The notes under the pieces: model-generated
Told to the model about the DNA's origin: nothing
The model's input: only the letters and a program-made list of their open reading frames with translations
Databases searched by the model: none
Program-made: the position numbers and the translations under genes
Part shown: positions 1 to 6,663 of the stretch, one piece after another
Layout: every line of letters begins with the position of its first letter
Numbering within the stretch: position 1 is the stretch's first letter
Source of the DNA: Roseicyclus sp.
GTDB taxonomy: Bacteria; Pseudomonadota; Alphaproteobacteria; Rhodobacterales; Rhodobacteraceae
Direction of reading: 5' to 3'
NCBI GenBank assembly: GCA_018401055.1
Contig: JAGYLB010000068.1
Coordinates: forward strand, 1-9,272
Length of the DNA: 9,272 nt

Positions 1-7
1 CGACCCC

Positions 8-18
8 ATTTCGGTTCA
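8..18 (+). repeat. Left arm of an 11-bp inverted repeat (mate at 452-462)
   Basis: The sequence ATTTCGGTTCA here is repeated perfectly as its reverse complement TGAACCGAAAT at 452-462. The match stops at 11 bp on both sides. The arms bracket about 430 bp of non-coding sequence. Some IS21-type elements carry several short subterminal repeats of a similar kind, so this could be a relic, but that is only a guess and chance remains possible. Confidence 0.3.
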
Positions 19-240
19 GTGGACCTCTGGTTCGCGTATCAAGTATCCCTAAAAACACGAGCGGTTTGGCTGATCTGGGCGTCGTTCCTACCTGCCGGTA
101 GACGCCGCATTGGCCCCAGACCGGCGCCAAAGACCATCGCCGGCGCAGCTTTGCCGAGCAGCGTCAGGACCATGCGGCTGCGCGGGTGATCAACGGCGTC
201 AGGCTCGGGCCGGAGGGCGCTGAGACTTGGGAGGTGGTTG

Positions 241-267
241 ATCCTGCAAGCGCTATGCTTGCGGGAT
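241..267. repeat. 11-bp stem, 5-nt loop hairpin
   Basis: Positions 241-251 pair with 257-267 around the loop GCTAT (252-256). All pairs are Watson-Crick except one T-G wobble (245 with 263). No T-run follows, so it is not a classic rho-independent terminator. It lies inside an unrecognised open fragment, so it may be a structural relic or chance in GC-rich DNA. Confidence 0.4.
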
Positions 268-451
268 ACGATGCCTTTTGGGGCAAGACAGCGCCACAGG
301 GCTAGACCATCGAAACGAGGGCCTCGATGAGGCGGCCGCGCGCAAGGAGCGTAGTATCAAGGATGAAAGCGGGGCGTTTGCGGTTTGAGCAAGCGTGGGT
401 AAGAAGCAGACAGGGTTTCCTGCGTGGAGGGCAGCGTTCTTCTTATCAAAG

Positions 452-462
452 TGAACCGAAAT
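452..462 (-). repeat. Right arm of the 11-bp inverted repeat (mate at 8-18)
   Basis: TGAACCGAAAT is the exact reverse complement of positions 8-18. No target-site duplication can be judged because the left arm lies almost at the window edge. Confidence 0.3.
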
Positions 463-783
463 CGTTCCTGTGATGCACATTCGCCAGTCAGCGGAGTTCG
501 TCCCGCGTGGTTTGGCGAGCCTGACAAAAAGAGAGAAAATTAACACACAGTCCATACAGAAACGGCGCTTGATCCATCAACGCCAACCAGCATAACATCA
601 AAATACAGTGCCGGAGGCATGTAGGCCAATATCACGCCGCCTGTTACAAATCATTCGACGAGGGACATCCTGGGCCAAGGCGGGCATTGCCTCGCGCGGA
701 TCCCAACCGCCAGTGCCCCCATGAATGCCGACATGATCGACAAGGCGAGGCGGCCGGTTGCCTTGTGCCGCAAGGCCCCGCTG

Positions 784-815
784 GTTATAGCCAACGTGCG
801 TCTCGGTGATATAAC
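784..815 (+). promoter_or_regulatory. Weak candidate promoter/operator for the IclR gene
   Basis: GTTATA (784-789) and TATAAC (810-815) form a 6-bp inverted repeat with a 20-nt spacer. TATAAC could also serve as a -10 box, which would start the transcript near 822 and leave a short leader before the GTG at 858. No good -35 box sits at the expected distance. IclR regulators often repress their own genes, so an operator here is plausible but unproven. Confidence 0.2.
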
Positions 816-857
816 GGCGTCGCTTAAGTGAATTCAGGTCGGGGGCGGGTGATAGGC

Positions 858-1640
858 GTGAAATCCGAAACGGCTTCGACGCGCTATTCGGCGCCAGCCC
901 TTGAAAAGGGCCTGGAGATTCTTGAGCTCCTGTCGCTTCAGGAAAGCGGGTTGACGCAGGTCGAGATCGCCCGCGCGCTGGGCCGGTCGGTCAGCGAGAT
1001 CTTCCGCATGCTCGTGGTGCTGACCGAACGCGGGTATCTTGCGCAGGATGCCGGCAGCGACCGCTATTTCCTGACGACGCTGCTGTTCGAGATGGCGCAC
1101 CGCACCCCGATGGTGCGGCGGCTGTCAGCGCTGGCGGGCCCCCTGATGCACCGACTGGCGCGCGAGGTCGACCAGTCGGTGCACCTTGCGGTGCGCTCGG
1201 GCGACGCGGTGCTGGTGGTGGGGCAGGTCGACGGACCCGGCAACAATGTGATGAGCGTTCGGCTGGGCGCGCGGATCGAGCTGTGGCGTGCATCCTCGGG
1301 GCGGGTGATTCTGGCGCATCTGCCCGATGACCAGTTGGCCGCGGTCTTTGCCGACGCGCCCCTGCCCGAGGGGATGGCGCGAGCTACCGTGCGGGCCGAG
1401 TTGCAGAAGATCCGCCGCGTCGGGTTCGAGATGCGCGAAAGCTTCGTGGTGCGCGGCATCGTCAACATCTCGGCCCCGGTGATCGACCATTCCGGCCACG
1501 CCATCGCCGCGCTGACCATCCCGCATCTGGAACGCTATCAGCACACCGTCGATTTCGACACCTGCCGCGCCCGGCTGTTGGACGCGGCGCAGGCCCTGTC
1601 GCGCAGCCTGGGCGGCGGCACAGCGGTGCCCTTGCCCTAG
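858..1640 (+). CDS. IclR-family transcriptional regulator
   Basis: A 260-residue IclR-type regulator, close to the usual 250-270. From the GTG at 858, residues about 12-75 form the N-terminal winged helix-turn-helix, with the ALEKGLEILELL first helix and the GLTQVEIARALGRSVSEIFR recognition region followed by LTERGYL. Residues about 80-255 form the effector domain, including the NISAPVIDHSGHAIAALTIP run near the end that is typical of the family. I chose GTG 858 because a G-rich stretch (841-848) lies upstream; GTG 828 is in frame, adds ten residues and has no visible ribosome binding site. The gene ends 4 bp from the convergent MaoC hydratase. IclR proteins commonly control aromatic-acid, sugar-acid or short-chain acid catabolism as tetramers, so this one probably senses a substrate or intermediate of the neighbouring operon. 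The specific ligand cannot be inferred. Confidence 0.93.
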   Translation: MKSETASTRYSAPALEKGLEILELLSLQESGLTQVEIARALGRSVSEIFRMLVVLTERGYLAQDAGSDRYFLTTLLFEMAHRTPMVRRLSALAGPLMHRLAREVDQSVHLAVRSGDAVLVVGQVDGPGNNVMSVRLGARIELWRASSGRVILAHLPDDQLAAVFADAPLPEGMARATVRAELQKIRRVGFEMRESFVVRGIVNISAPVIDHSGHAIAALTIPHLERYQHTVDFDTCRARLLDAAQALSRSLGGGTAVPLP

Positions 1641-1644
1641 CTGT

Positions 1645-2097
1645 TCAGGCTGCAGGCGCGCGGCGTTCGACCAGAAGGATATGCTTACAATACAGCACCG
1701 TCTTGCCAGTCTGGTTTGTGGTCTCGCAGAACTCGACGACCTGACCAAAGCCGGGGCGCTTGGGGTCGTCGGCCTTGCGGCCCACCGTCACCCGCGTGCG
1801 GATCGTGTCGCCGGCATGGACCGGCGCGGGAAAGCGCAGCCGCTCGTACCCATAGGTAAAGGCGCGCGGGTTGATCTGCGTCGCCGTCAGGCCGATTCCG
1901 ATGGCGAATGTCATCGTGCCATGCGCGACCCGCTGGCCAAAAGGCTGGGTTCGGCACCAGTCGGCATCCATGTGGTGTGGAAAGAAATCGCCCGAATGCC
2001 CGGCGTGGAACACGATATCCGCCTCGGTGATCGTGCGGCCCAGCGTGACCCGGCTTTCGCCAATCTGGTAATCCTCGAAGAACTGTTCCCGCTCCAT
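1645..2097 (-). CDS. MaoC-family acyl-CoA (de)hydratase, catalytic residues intact
   Basis: A 150-residue single hot-dog-fold protein of the MaoC/(R)-hydratase type, which adds water to, or removes it from, enoyl-CoA or 3-hydroxyacyl-CoA thioesters in the cytoplasm. The hydratase-2 motif is readable as [13 protein letters not shown], with the catalytic pair Asp37 and His42. [20 protein letters not shown] (residues 80-99) is the usual second half of the fold. The start at 2097 is set by AGAGGAAG six bases upstream; an in-frame ATG at 2118 and a longer opening to 2163 lack such a site. It is transcribed divergently from the main operon and is a paralogue of the MaoC-like protein at 2262-2843. 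Relatives include mesaconyl-CoA hydratase-like enzymes; the actual substrate is unknown. The family call is firm and the substrate is not. Confidence 0.9.
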   Translation of the reverse strand: MEREQFFEDYQIGESRVTLGRTITEADIVFHAGHSGDFFPHHMDADWCRTQPFGQRVAHGTMTFAIGIGLTATQINPRAFTYGYERLRFPAPVHAGDTIRTRVTVGRKADDPKRPGFGQVVEFCETTNQTGKTVLYCKHILLVERRAPAA

Positions 2098-2100
2098 TCG

Positions 2101-2108
2101 CTTCCTCT
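2101..2108 (-). promoter_or_regulatory. Ribosome binding site fixing the start of the minus-strand MaoC gene
   Basis: On the minus strand this reads AGAGGAAG, ending 3 bases before the ATG at 2097-2095 (about 5-6 bases from the core). It is the only strong Shine-Dalgarno match among the in-frame starts, so it decides the 150-residue product. Confidence 0.7.
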
Positions 2109-2174
2109 GGTTTCGCATGCACAATATACTTTCGTAGGTGAAAAGGTTGCGCCAGACAAGCATGGGGCGTCAGA

Positions 2175-2195
2175 GTATTTCGCAAATAAAAATAC
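2175..2195. promoter_or_regulatory. Candidate operator: nested palindromes
   Basis: TATTT CGC AAATA (2176-2188) is a perfect 5-bp inverted repeat with a 3-nt spacer. GTATTT (2175-2180) also pairs with AAATAC (2190-2195) across nine bases. The site lies just upstream of TTGACA at 2198. IclR-family operators are typically AT-flanked palindromes of this size, so this is a reasonable candidate; binding is inferred only. Confidence 0.4.
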
Positions 2196-2197
2196 CT

Positions 2198-2203
2198 TTG
2201 ACA
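2198..2203 (+). promoter_or_regulatory. Candidate -35 element of the main operon
   Basis: A perfect TTGACA, three bases after the palindrome at 2175-2195 and 58 bases before the MaoC-like start at 2262. The expected -10 position (about 2220-2226) reads GCACGAC, which is poor, so the promoter is either activator-dependent or this hexamer is coincidental. Confidence 0.3.
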
Positions 2204-2261
2204 TATAAAAGCAACCGTGGCACGACATGTAGCAGAAGGCATTGCTGGTAAAGGGGGCACA

Positions 2262-2843
2262 ATGGCCGAGATCGGGGTACATGCGCGCGGCTTGCCGGGC
2301 CTGCCGGACGACCACGCAAGGCTGCCGGTCTGGAACAGCGAGGACTGGTATTTCGAGGATTTCGAGGTCGGCGGCGAGATCCGCTCGATCCGCCGCACGA
2401 TTTCCGAGGGCGAATCGATGCTCTTCAACAGCCTCGTGATGGATCATCACCCCTATGTCTCGGATGACCGCTTCGCGGCCGAGGCGGGGGCGTTCGGGCG
2501 CAGGCTGGTTGCCGGGGCGATGGGGTTTTCCTACGGGCTGGGGCTTTGCGCGACGAACTGCCTGAACTCGTTTTCCTATGGCTATGACCGGCTGCGCTTC
2601 ATCAAGCCGGTGTTCATCGGCGACACGATCTACACGATCCGAAAGAACCTGTCGAAAGAGGTGCACGGCCCCACGATGGGCAAGTTGTGGGTTAGCTATT
2701 CGGTCGACAAGGGCGAGGGCGAGCCTGCGCTTTACGCAGAGCATCTGCTGACAGTCCTCTACCGCGACCCGGGCGCATTCGCCGAGGCGGCAGCGGCGCG
2801 GCAGGCGGAGAAGGCGGCGGCACGGGGGTGGGCCGATGGCTGA
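2262..2843 (+). CDS. MaoC-like hot-dog protein lacking the catalytic histidine
   Basis: A 193-residue protein with the MaoC fold: an N-terminal extension to about residue 25, the [12 protein letters not shown] opening, and [19 protein letters not shown] (residues 105-123) matching the same segment in the minus-strand paralogue. At the active-site motif it reads [11 protein letters not shown]: Asp61 is kept, but the expected His is Val66, Gly before Asp is Met60, and the usual Asn is His63. It may therefore be a non-catalytic partner subunit, or use His62/His63 differently. The C-terminus from about residue 170 is an Ala/Glu/Arg-rich helix. The start at ATG 2262 is supported by AAAGGGGG at 2250-2257; a GTG at 2217 is in frame but has no such site. 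First gene of the operon; it overlaps the next gene by 8 bp. Confidence 0.85.
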   Translation: MAEIGVHARGLPGLPDDHARLPVWNSEDWYFEDFEVGGEIRSIRRTISEGESMLFNSLVMDHHPYVSDDRFAAEAGAFGRRLVAGAMGFSYGLGLCATNCLNSFSYGYDRLRFIKPVFIGDTIYTIRKNLSKEVHGPTMGKLWVSYSVDKGEGEPALYAEHLLTVLYRDPGAFAEAAAARQAEKAAARGWADG

Positions 2844-3972
2844 AATCACGCTTCGCGGCATGACCTGGAACCACGCCCGCGGCTATGACCCGATGGTGGC
2901 GACCACCGCCGAATGGACACACCTGCATCCGGGCATGTCGATCACCTGGGAGAAGCGCTCGCTTCAATCCTTTGCCGACCGGCCCGTGCGCGAGATGGCC
3001 GACACCTATGACCTGATGGTGATCGATCACCCACACGTGGGCGAGGTCGCGGCCGAGGGCAACCTGCTCCGCTCGACACGTCCAAGCGTGCCGCTGAACT
3101 GGCCACGCTCGCGGCGCAGTCGGTCGGGCTGTCGCATCCGTCCTACGTGTTCGGCGGGCGACAATGGGCGCTGGCGATCGACGCGGCGACGCCGGTCGCT
3201 GCGTTCCGTCCCGACCTGCTGGATGCCGCCCCGGCCCGCTGGGAAGACGCCAAGGCGCTGGCCGCGCAGGGGCAGGTGGCGATGGCGCTGGTGCCGATCA
3301 ACGCGCTGATGACGTTCTTCGGGCTGGTAAGGAACATGGACTATCCTGTGGCCGAGCACCCCGTCCACCTGTTGCAACCCGAGCACGCCGCACACATTCT
3401 TGGCGAATTGCGTGAGATTGCAGCGCTGGTCAATCCGCGGTGCCTGACGCTCGACCCCATTGGAATCTACGACTGGATGGGGCACGCCGCCGATGGCCCG
3501 GCCTATTCGCTGTTCGGCTATGGCTATACCAACTACAGCCGCACGGGATTCTGCCCGCATCCGCTGGTCTTTGCCGATGCGCCGGGGTTCGGCGACACCG
3601 GGCCACGGGGCACCGTGCTGGGTGGCACCGGCATCGCCGTGTCGGCCTTCTCAAAGTATCCCGAGGCGGCCTGCGACTATGCCTTCTGGATCGCCGGGGC
3701 CGAGCGCCAGCGCGGGGTCTACTTCACCTCGGGCGGGCCAGCCCGGCAACGCCGCCGCGTGGGAGGATGCCGCCTGCAACGCCGCGTGCCGCGACTTCTT
3801 TCGCAACACCCGCCGCACGCTGGAAACCTCCTGGCTGCGGCTGCGCTACAACGGCAACATGCAGCTGCAGGATACCGGCGGTGCCATCGTGCACGCCTGC
3901 CTGACCGGCGATCTGTCCGAGGCAGAGACCATCGCGTGGCTGGACGCCGCCTATCGAAAGTCGTGCGCATGA
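2836..3972 (+). CDS. Solute-binding-protein-like protein without signal peptide (two frameshifts)
   Basis: After two single-base corrections this reads as a 378-residue protein resembling family 1 extracellular solute-binding proteins of ABC transporters. Recognisable parts are the [17 protein letters not shown] stretch (residues about 59-75), [14 protein letters not shown], and [29 protein letters not shown] binding-cleft sequence in the C-terminal lobe. The N-terminus [19 protein letters not shown] begins directly in the mature fold, with no Lys/Arg plus hydrophobic leader, so the product should stay in the cytoplasm. The first shift is at about 3070, where one C seems missing (CTCCGCTC for an expected CTCCCGCTC). 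The second is at about 3738, where one C seems extra in GGGCCAG. The stop at 3970-3972 overlaps the start of the CoA-transferase. No permease or ATPase gene is nearby, so a transport role is doubtful; ligand sensing or delivery to the enzymes is possible. Confidence 0.75.
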
Positions 3973-5177
3973 TGCCGCTGCCGCAGGACAGCCGCCCGCT
4001 AGCGGGGCTGGTTGTCGTGGATTTTTCGCAGTTCCTGTCGGGACCGTACTGTGCCCTGAAGCTGGCCGACCTTGGCGCGCGGGTGATCAAGATCGAGCGT
4101 CCGGGCACGGGCGACCTGTGTCGCACGCTCTATCTTTCCGATACCGATATCGGCGGGACGAACACGCTGTTCCACGCGATCAACCGCAACATGGACAGTT
4201 TCACCGCCGATCTGCGGGACGAGGGCGACCGGGCGATGCTGCGCGCACTGCTGGCGCGGGCCGACGTGATGATCCAGAATTTCCGCCCCGGCGTGATCGA
4301 GCGGCAAGGGTTCGGCTATGACGCGGTGCGTACGCTCAACCCGCGCATCGTCTACGGCGCGATCTCGGGGTTCGGCGAGGGGGGCGTGGGTCGGCCCGCC
4401 GGGGCAGGATTTGCTGGTGCAGGCACGCTCGGGGCTGATGTGGCTGACCGGCAGCCGCGACGACCCGCCGATGCCGATGGGCTTTGCGGTGGCCGACATG
4501 CTGGCGGGGGCGGCGCTGTGTCAGGGGCTGCTTGCGGCGCTGGTCGGGCGCGGGCTGCACGGGCGCGGGGCGCTGGTGCAGACCAGCCAGCTCGAGGCGC
4601 TGATCGATTTCCAGTTCGAGGTTCTGACCACCCATCTGAACGACGGGCGGCGGGTGCCGGAACGCTCGGCGGTGAACGGCGCACATGCCTACCTGGGCGC
4701 GCCTTACGGCGTCTACCACACCGCCGATTGCTGGCTCGCGCTGCCGATGACGCCGTCGCTGGCGCGGCTGGCCGAGTTGATGGACTGCCCGGCGCTGCTG
4801 CCCTATTGCGACGCCCCTGCCAAGGCGATGACGGCCCGCGACGCGATCAAGACGATTCTTGTGCAGGCCGTCGTGGCCCGGACGACCGCTGACTGGCTGG
4901 CGGTGCTGCAACCCGCCGACATCTGGTGCGCCGAGGTGCTCGACTGGGCCGCGCTGCTGGATGCCAAGGCGTTCCGCAGGCTGGCGCCCTTGCAGACCAT
5001 CGCGGGTCCGGGCGGGGTGCGGCTGGAGACCACGCGCGCGCTCTTCCGCATCGACGGCGGCACGCTGGTGGCCCCCGGGCGGCCCCGGCGCTGGGGGCGA
5101 ATCGAGCGGCGATCATCGCGGAATTCGGGCTGGCCGGTGCGCCGGGGCAGGGCGAAGCCGTCACGGGGGCGCGCTGA
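3969..5177 (+). CDS. Class III (CaiB/BaiF-type) CoA-transferase (two frameshifts)
   Basis: After correction this is a protein of about 402 residues, the normal family length. Such enzymes move CoA between carboxylic acids. The N-terminus has the standard [18 protein letters not shown] and [15 protein letters not shown] segments, followed by [17 protein letters not shown]. The catalytic aspartate is most likely Asp176 in [21 protein letters not shown], equivalent to Asp169 of formyl-CoA transferase. One shift falls in a run of six G at 4379-4384 (one G too many; corrected reading [17 protein letters not shown]). The second falls in five C at 5072-5076 (one C too few; corrected reading [20 protein letters not shown]). 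Two ATGs abut at 3969 and 3972; the first overlaps the previous stop as ATGA. The final TGA shares its A with the next start (TGATG). The acid substrate is unknown; with MaoC proteins in the operon a dicarboxylate or hydroxy acid is plausible. Confidence 0.85.
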
Positions 5178-6286
5178 TGGCACGGATCACCCGCGTCGAT
5201 CTGGCGATGGTGGATCTGGTGCCGATGGTGCGCCGGACCGACGCGATCCAGAGCTTTGTCAGCCAGGAAACCCCGCTGGTCACGATCACCGATGCCGACG
5301 GCGCGCAGGGCACCGGCTATGCCTACACCATCGGCACCGGCGGCCCGGCGGTGATGAGCCTGCTGCGCGAGACGCTAGCCCCGCGGCTGATCGGGCGCGA
5401 GGCCGAAGAGATCGAAGGCATCTGGCGCGACCTTCTGTTCGCCACCCATGCGACCGCGGTAGGCGCGATCACCTCGCTGGCGCTGGCGGCGATCGATACC
5501 GCGCTCTGGGATCTGCGCTGCCTGCGCGCGAAGCTGCCGCTTTGGCGACTGGCGGGCGGGGCAAAGCCCTCGGTCCCGGTCTATTCGACCGAGGGCGGCT
5601 GGCTGCATATCGAGGCCGCAGCGCTGGTCGATGATGCGCTGGCGGTGCAGGCGCGCGGCTTTGCGGGGGCGAAGGTCAAGATCGGCAAGCCGCACCTGGC
5701 CGAGGATTCCGCCCGCCTTGGCGCGGTGCGCGCCGCGGTGGGCGAGGCGTTTCACCTGATGGTCGACGCCAACCAGGCCTTCACCCTGTCCGAAGCGCTG
5801 GTGCGCGCCGACATGCTGGCGCGCCACGGCATCACCTGGTTCGAGGAGCCGATGCCCGCCGACGATATCGGAGGCCATGCCCGCCTCGCGCGCCATTCGC
5901 GGGTGCCCGTCGCGGTGGGCGAAAGCCTGTATTCGCCCAGCCAGTTCAAGGACTACCTCGACCGCGGTGCCGCATCGGTGGTGCAGGTGGATGCAGCCCG
6001 GGTCGGCGGGATCACGCCGTGGTTGAAGGTCGCGCACATGGCCGAAGCGTTCAACATCGCGGTTTGCCCGCATTTCCTGATGGAATTGCACGTCAGCCTG
6101 ATCTGTGCAGTGCCGAACGGCTGGATGCTCGAATACATTCCGCAACTTGACGCGGTGACGACTTCGCGCCTTGATCTGCGTGTCGGGCGGGCCCACCCTC
6201 CTGACGTGGCTGGTCTCGGCATCGCCTGGGACTGGCCGGAAATCCGGGCCCGCACGATGCCCGGCAGCGCCGCGGTGCTGCGATGA
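5177..6286 (+). CDS. Mandelate racemase/muconate lactonizing (enolase superfamily) enzyme, probable acid-sugar dehydratase
   Basis: An intact 369-residue enolase-superfamily enzyme. The capping domain is residues 1-125 and the barrel follows. All mandelate-racemase-type catalytic groups are present: Lys166-x-Lys168 (KVKIG), metal ligands Asp197 (VDAN), Glu223 (FEEP) and Glu249 (GES), the Asp272/His299 dyad (VDAARVGG and CPHF) and Glu319 (LEY). This set abstracts the proton alpha to a carboxylate and fits dehydration of a sugar acid to a 2-keto-3-deoxy acid, or a racemase. It starts in a TGATG overlap with the CoA-transferase, so it is translationally coupled. The UxaA pair and DHRS6-like SDR downstream favour an acid-sugar role similar in outline to L-fuconate degradation. 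The specific substrate cannot be read from sequence. Confidence 0.9.
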   Translation: MARITRVDLAMVDLVPMVRRTDAIQSFVSQETPLVTITDADGAQGTGYAYTIGTGGPAVMSLLRETLAPRLIGREAEEIEGIWRDLLFATHATAVGAITSLALAAIDTALWDLRCLRAKLPLWRLAGGAKPSVPVYSTEGGWLHIEAAALVDDALAVQARGFAGAKVKIGKPHLAEDSARLGAVRAAVGEAFHLMVDANQAFTLSEALVRADMLARHGITWFEEPMPADDIGGHARLARHSRVPVAVGESLYSPSQFKDYLDRGAASVVQVDAARVGGITPWLKVAHMAEAFNIAVCPHFLMELHVSLICAVPNGWMLEYIPQLDAVTTSRLDLRVGRAHPPDVAGLGIAWDWPEIRARTMPGSAAVLR

Positions 6287-6293
6287 GAAAGGA
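6286..6293 (+). promoter_or_regulatory. Ribosome binding site for the SAF-domain subunit
   Basis: AGAAAGGA sits 7 bases before ATG 6301 and immediately after the previous stop (6284-6286). It favours 6301 over the in-frame ATG at 6283, which would start inside the preceding gene without its own site. Confidence 0.55.
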
Positions 6294-6300
6294 CATACTC

Positions 6301-6663
6301 ATGAGCGATTTGCCCAGGACCGAGGATTTTGGCGCGACCGACCCGCGCCTGCTGCTGCTGTCGCCCGGCGACAACGTGCTTGTACTGCGAGCTCAGATCG
6401 AGGCTGATGAAGAAATCGTGGTGGAGGGGGTGCGCGTGCGCGTGGCGCGACGGCTGGGCCTTGGCCACAAGCTGGCGCGCGGCCCGATCCAGGCGGGCGA
6501 CAAGGTGCGCAAGTACGGCGCGCCCATCGGGTCGGCCACCGCCGACATCGAAACCGGGGCCGAGGTGCACCTGCACAACCTGAAAAGCGACTATACCGCG
6601 ACCCATTCGCTCGAGGCGGCCCGCGCCGCCTGTGACGCCACCGGGAAGGAGCGCGCGCAATGA
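6301..6663 (+). CDS. UxaA-family small subunit (SAF domain)
   Basis: A 120-residue protein matching the N-terminal SAF domain of altronate/galactarate dehydratases, here a free-standing subunit as in SuyA of (2R)-sulfolactate sulfo-lyase. Seen in the sequence: LLLSPGDNVLVLRAQIEADE at residues about 18-37, RRLGLGHKLARGPIQAGDKV with the conserved Gly-His-Lys (about residues 53-55), KYGAPIGSATADI, and VHLHNLKSDYTAT, the histidine-asparagine signature near residues 91-93 usually written HxHN. It overlaps the large subunit by ATGA (6660-6663), implying equal synthesis and a complex. It probably forms part of a lyase acting on a hydroxy-acid. The substrate is not known; the context favours a sugar acid over sulfolactate because no sulfolactate-specific neighbour is present. 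Confidence 0.88.
   Translation: MSDLPRTEDFGATDPRLLLLSPGDNVLVLRAQIEADEEIVVEGVRVRVARRLGLGHKLARGPIQAGDKVRKYGAPIGSATADIETGAEVHLHNLKSDYTATHSLEAARAACDATGKERAQ

Larger units (their letters stand above)
1..827. other. Gene-poor upstream stretch, possibly mobile-element or gene debris
   Basis: I see no complete gene here. A frame at 2-52 (+) is open to a TAA and could be the last 16 codons of an upstream gene. A + frame from about 89 to 305 is open to a TAG and ends in a run reading AGYDAFWGKTAPQG; it has no suitable start near its beginning and I do not recognise the family. Another + frame is open from 625 to a stop at about 831 and contains an ATG at 721, again without a recognisable product. A minus-strand frame at 253-555 has a low-complexity, Ser/Ala/Arg-rich second half typical of a shadow frame. 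The base composition looks less GC-rich than the operon downstream. An 11-bp inverted repeat (8-18 / 452-462) and a hairpin (241-267) suggest remnants of an insertion element, but no transposase motif is visible. Confidence 0.4.
2098..2261. promoter_or_regulatory. Divergent control region between the two MaoC genes
   Basis: This 164-bp gap is clearly more AT-rich than the genes on either side, especially 2115-2135 and 2172-2212. It must carry promoters for both directions. On the + strand there is a TTGACA (2198-2203), though no good -10 box sits 16-18 bases downstream. On the minus strand TATATT (complement of 2122-2127) could serve as a -10. Palindromic sequence at 2175-2195 could bind a regulator, most simply the IclR protein encoded next door. 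Confidence 0.6.

Noticed and set aside
253..555. Minus-strand open frame of 100 codons in the upstream tract
   Set aside because: No ribosome site or family similarity is visible, and the second half is a low-complexity Ser/Ala/Arg-rich string.
1641..1644. Possible bidirectional terminator between the convergent IclR and MaoC genes
   Set aside because: The gap is only 4 bp and no GC-rich stem with a T-run was found around it; any terminator would have to lie within the coding sequences.
1911..2861. Minus-strand open frame of 316 codons across the control region and the plus-strand MaoC-like gene
   Set aside because: It shadows the MaoC-like gene and passes through the divergent promoter into the minus-strand MaoC gene in a different frame. 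No family features are seen.
3147..4892. Single plus-strand open frame that could be read as a binding-protein/CoA-transferase fusion
   Set aside because: The apparent fusion arises because the frameshift at 3738 leaves the frame that continues into the CoA-transferase. The proper end of the binding-like protein is the stop at 3970-3972 in the other frame, overlapping the CoA-transferase ATG.
5375..6196. Minus-strand open frame of 273 codons opposite the MR/MLE gene
   Set aside because: The opposite strand encodes a complete MR/MLE enzyme with every catalytic residue; the antisense product has no recognisable motif.
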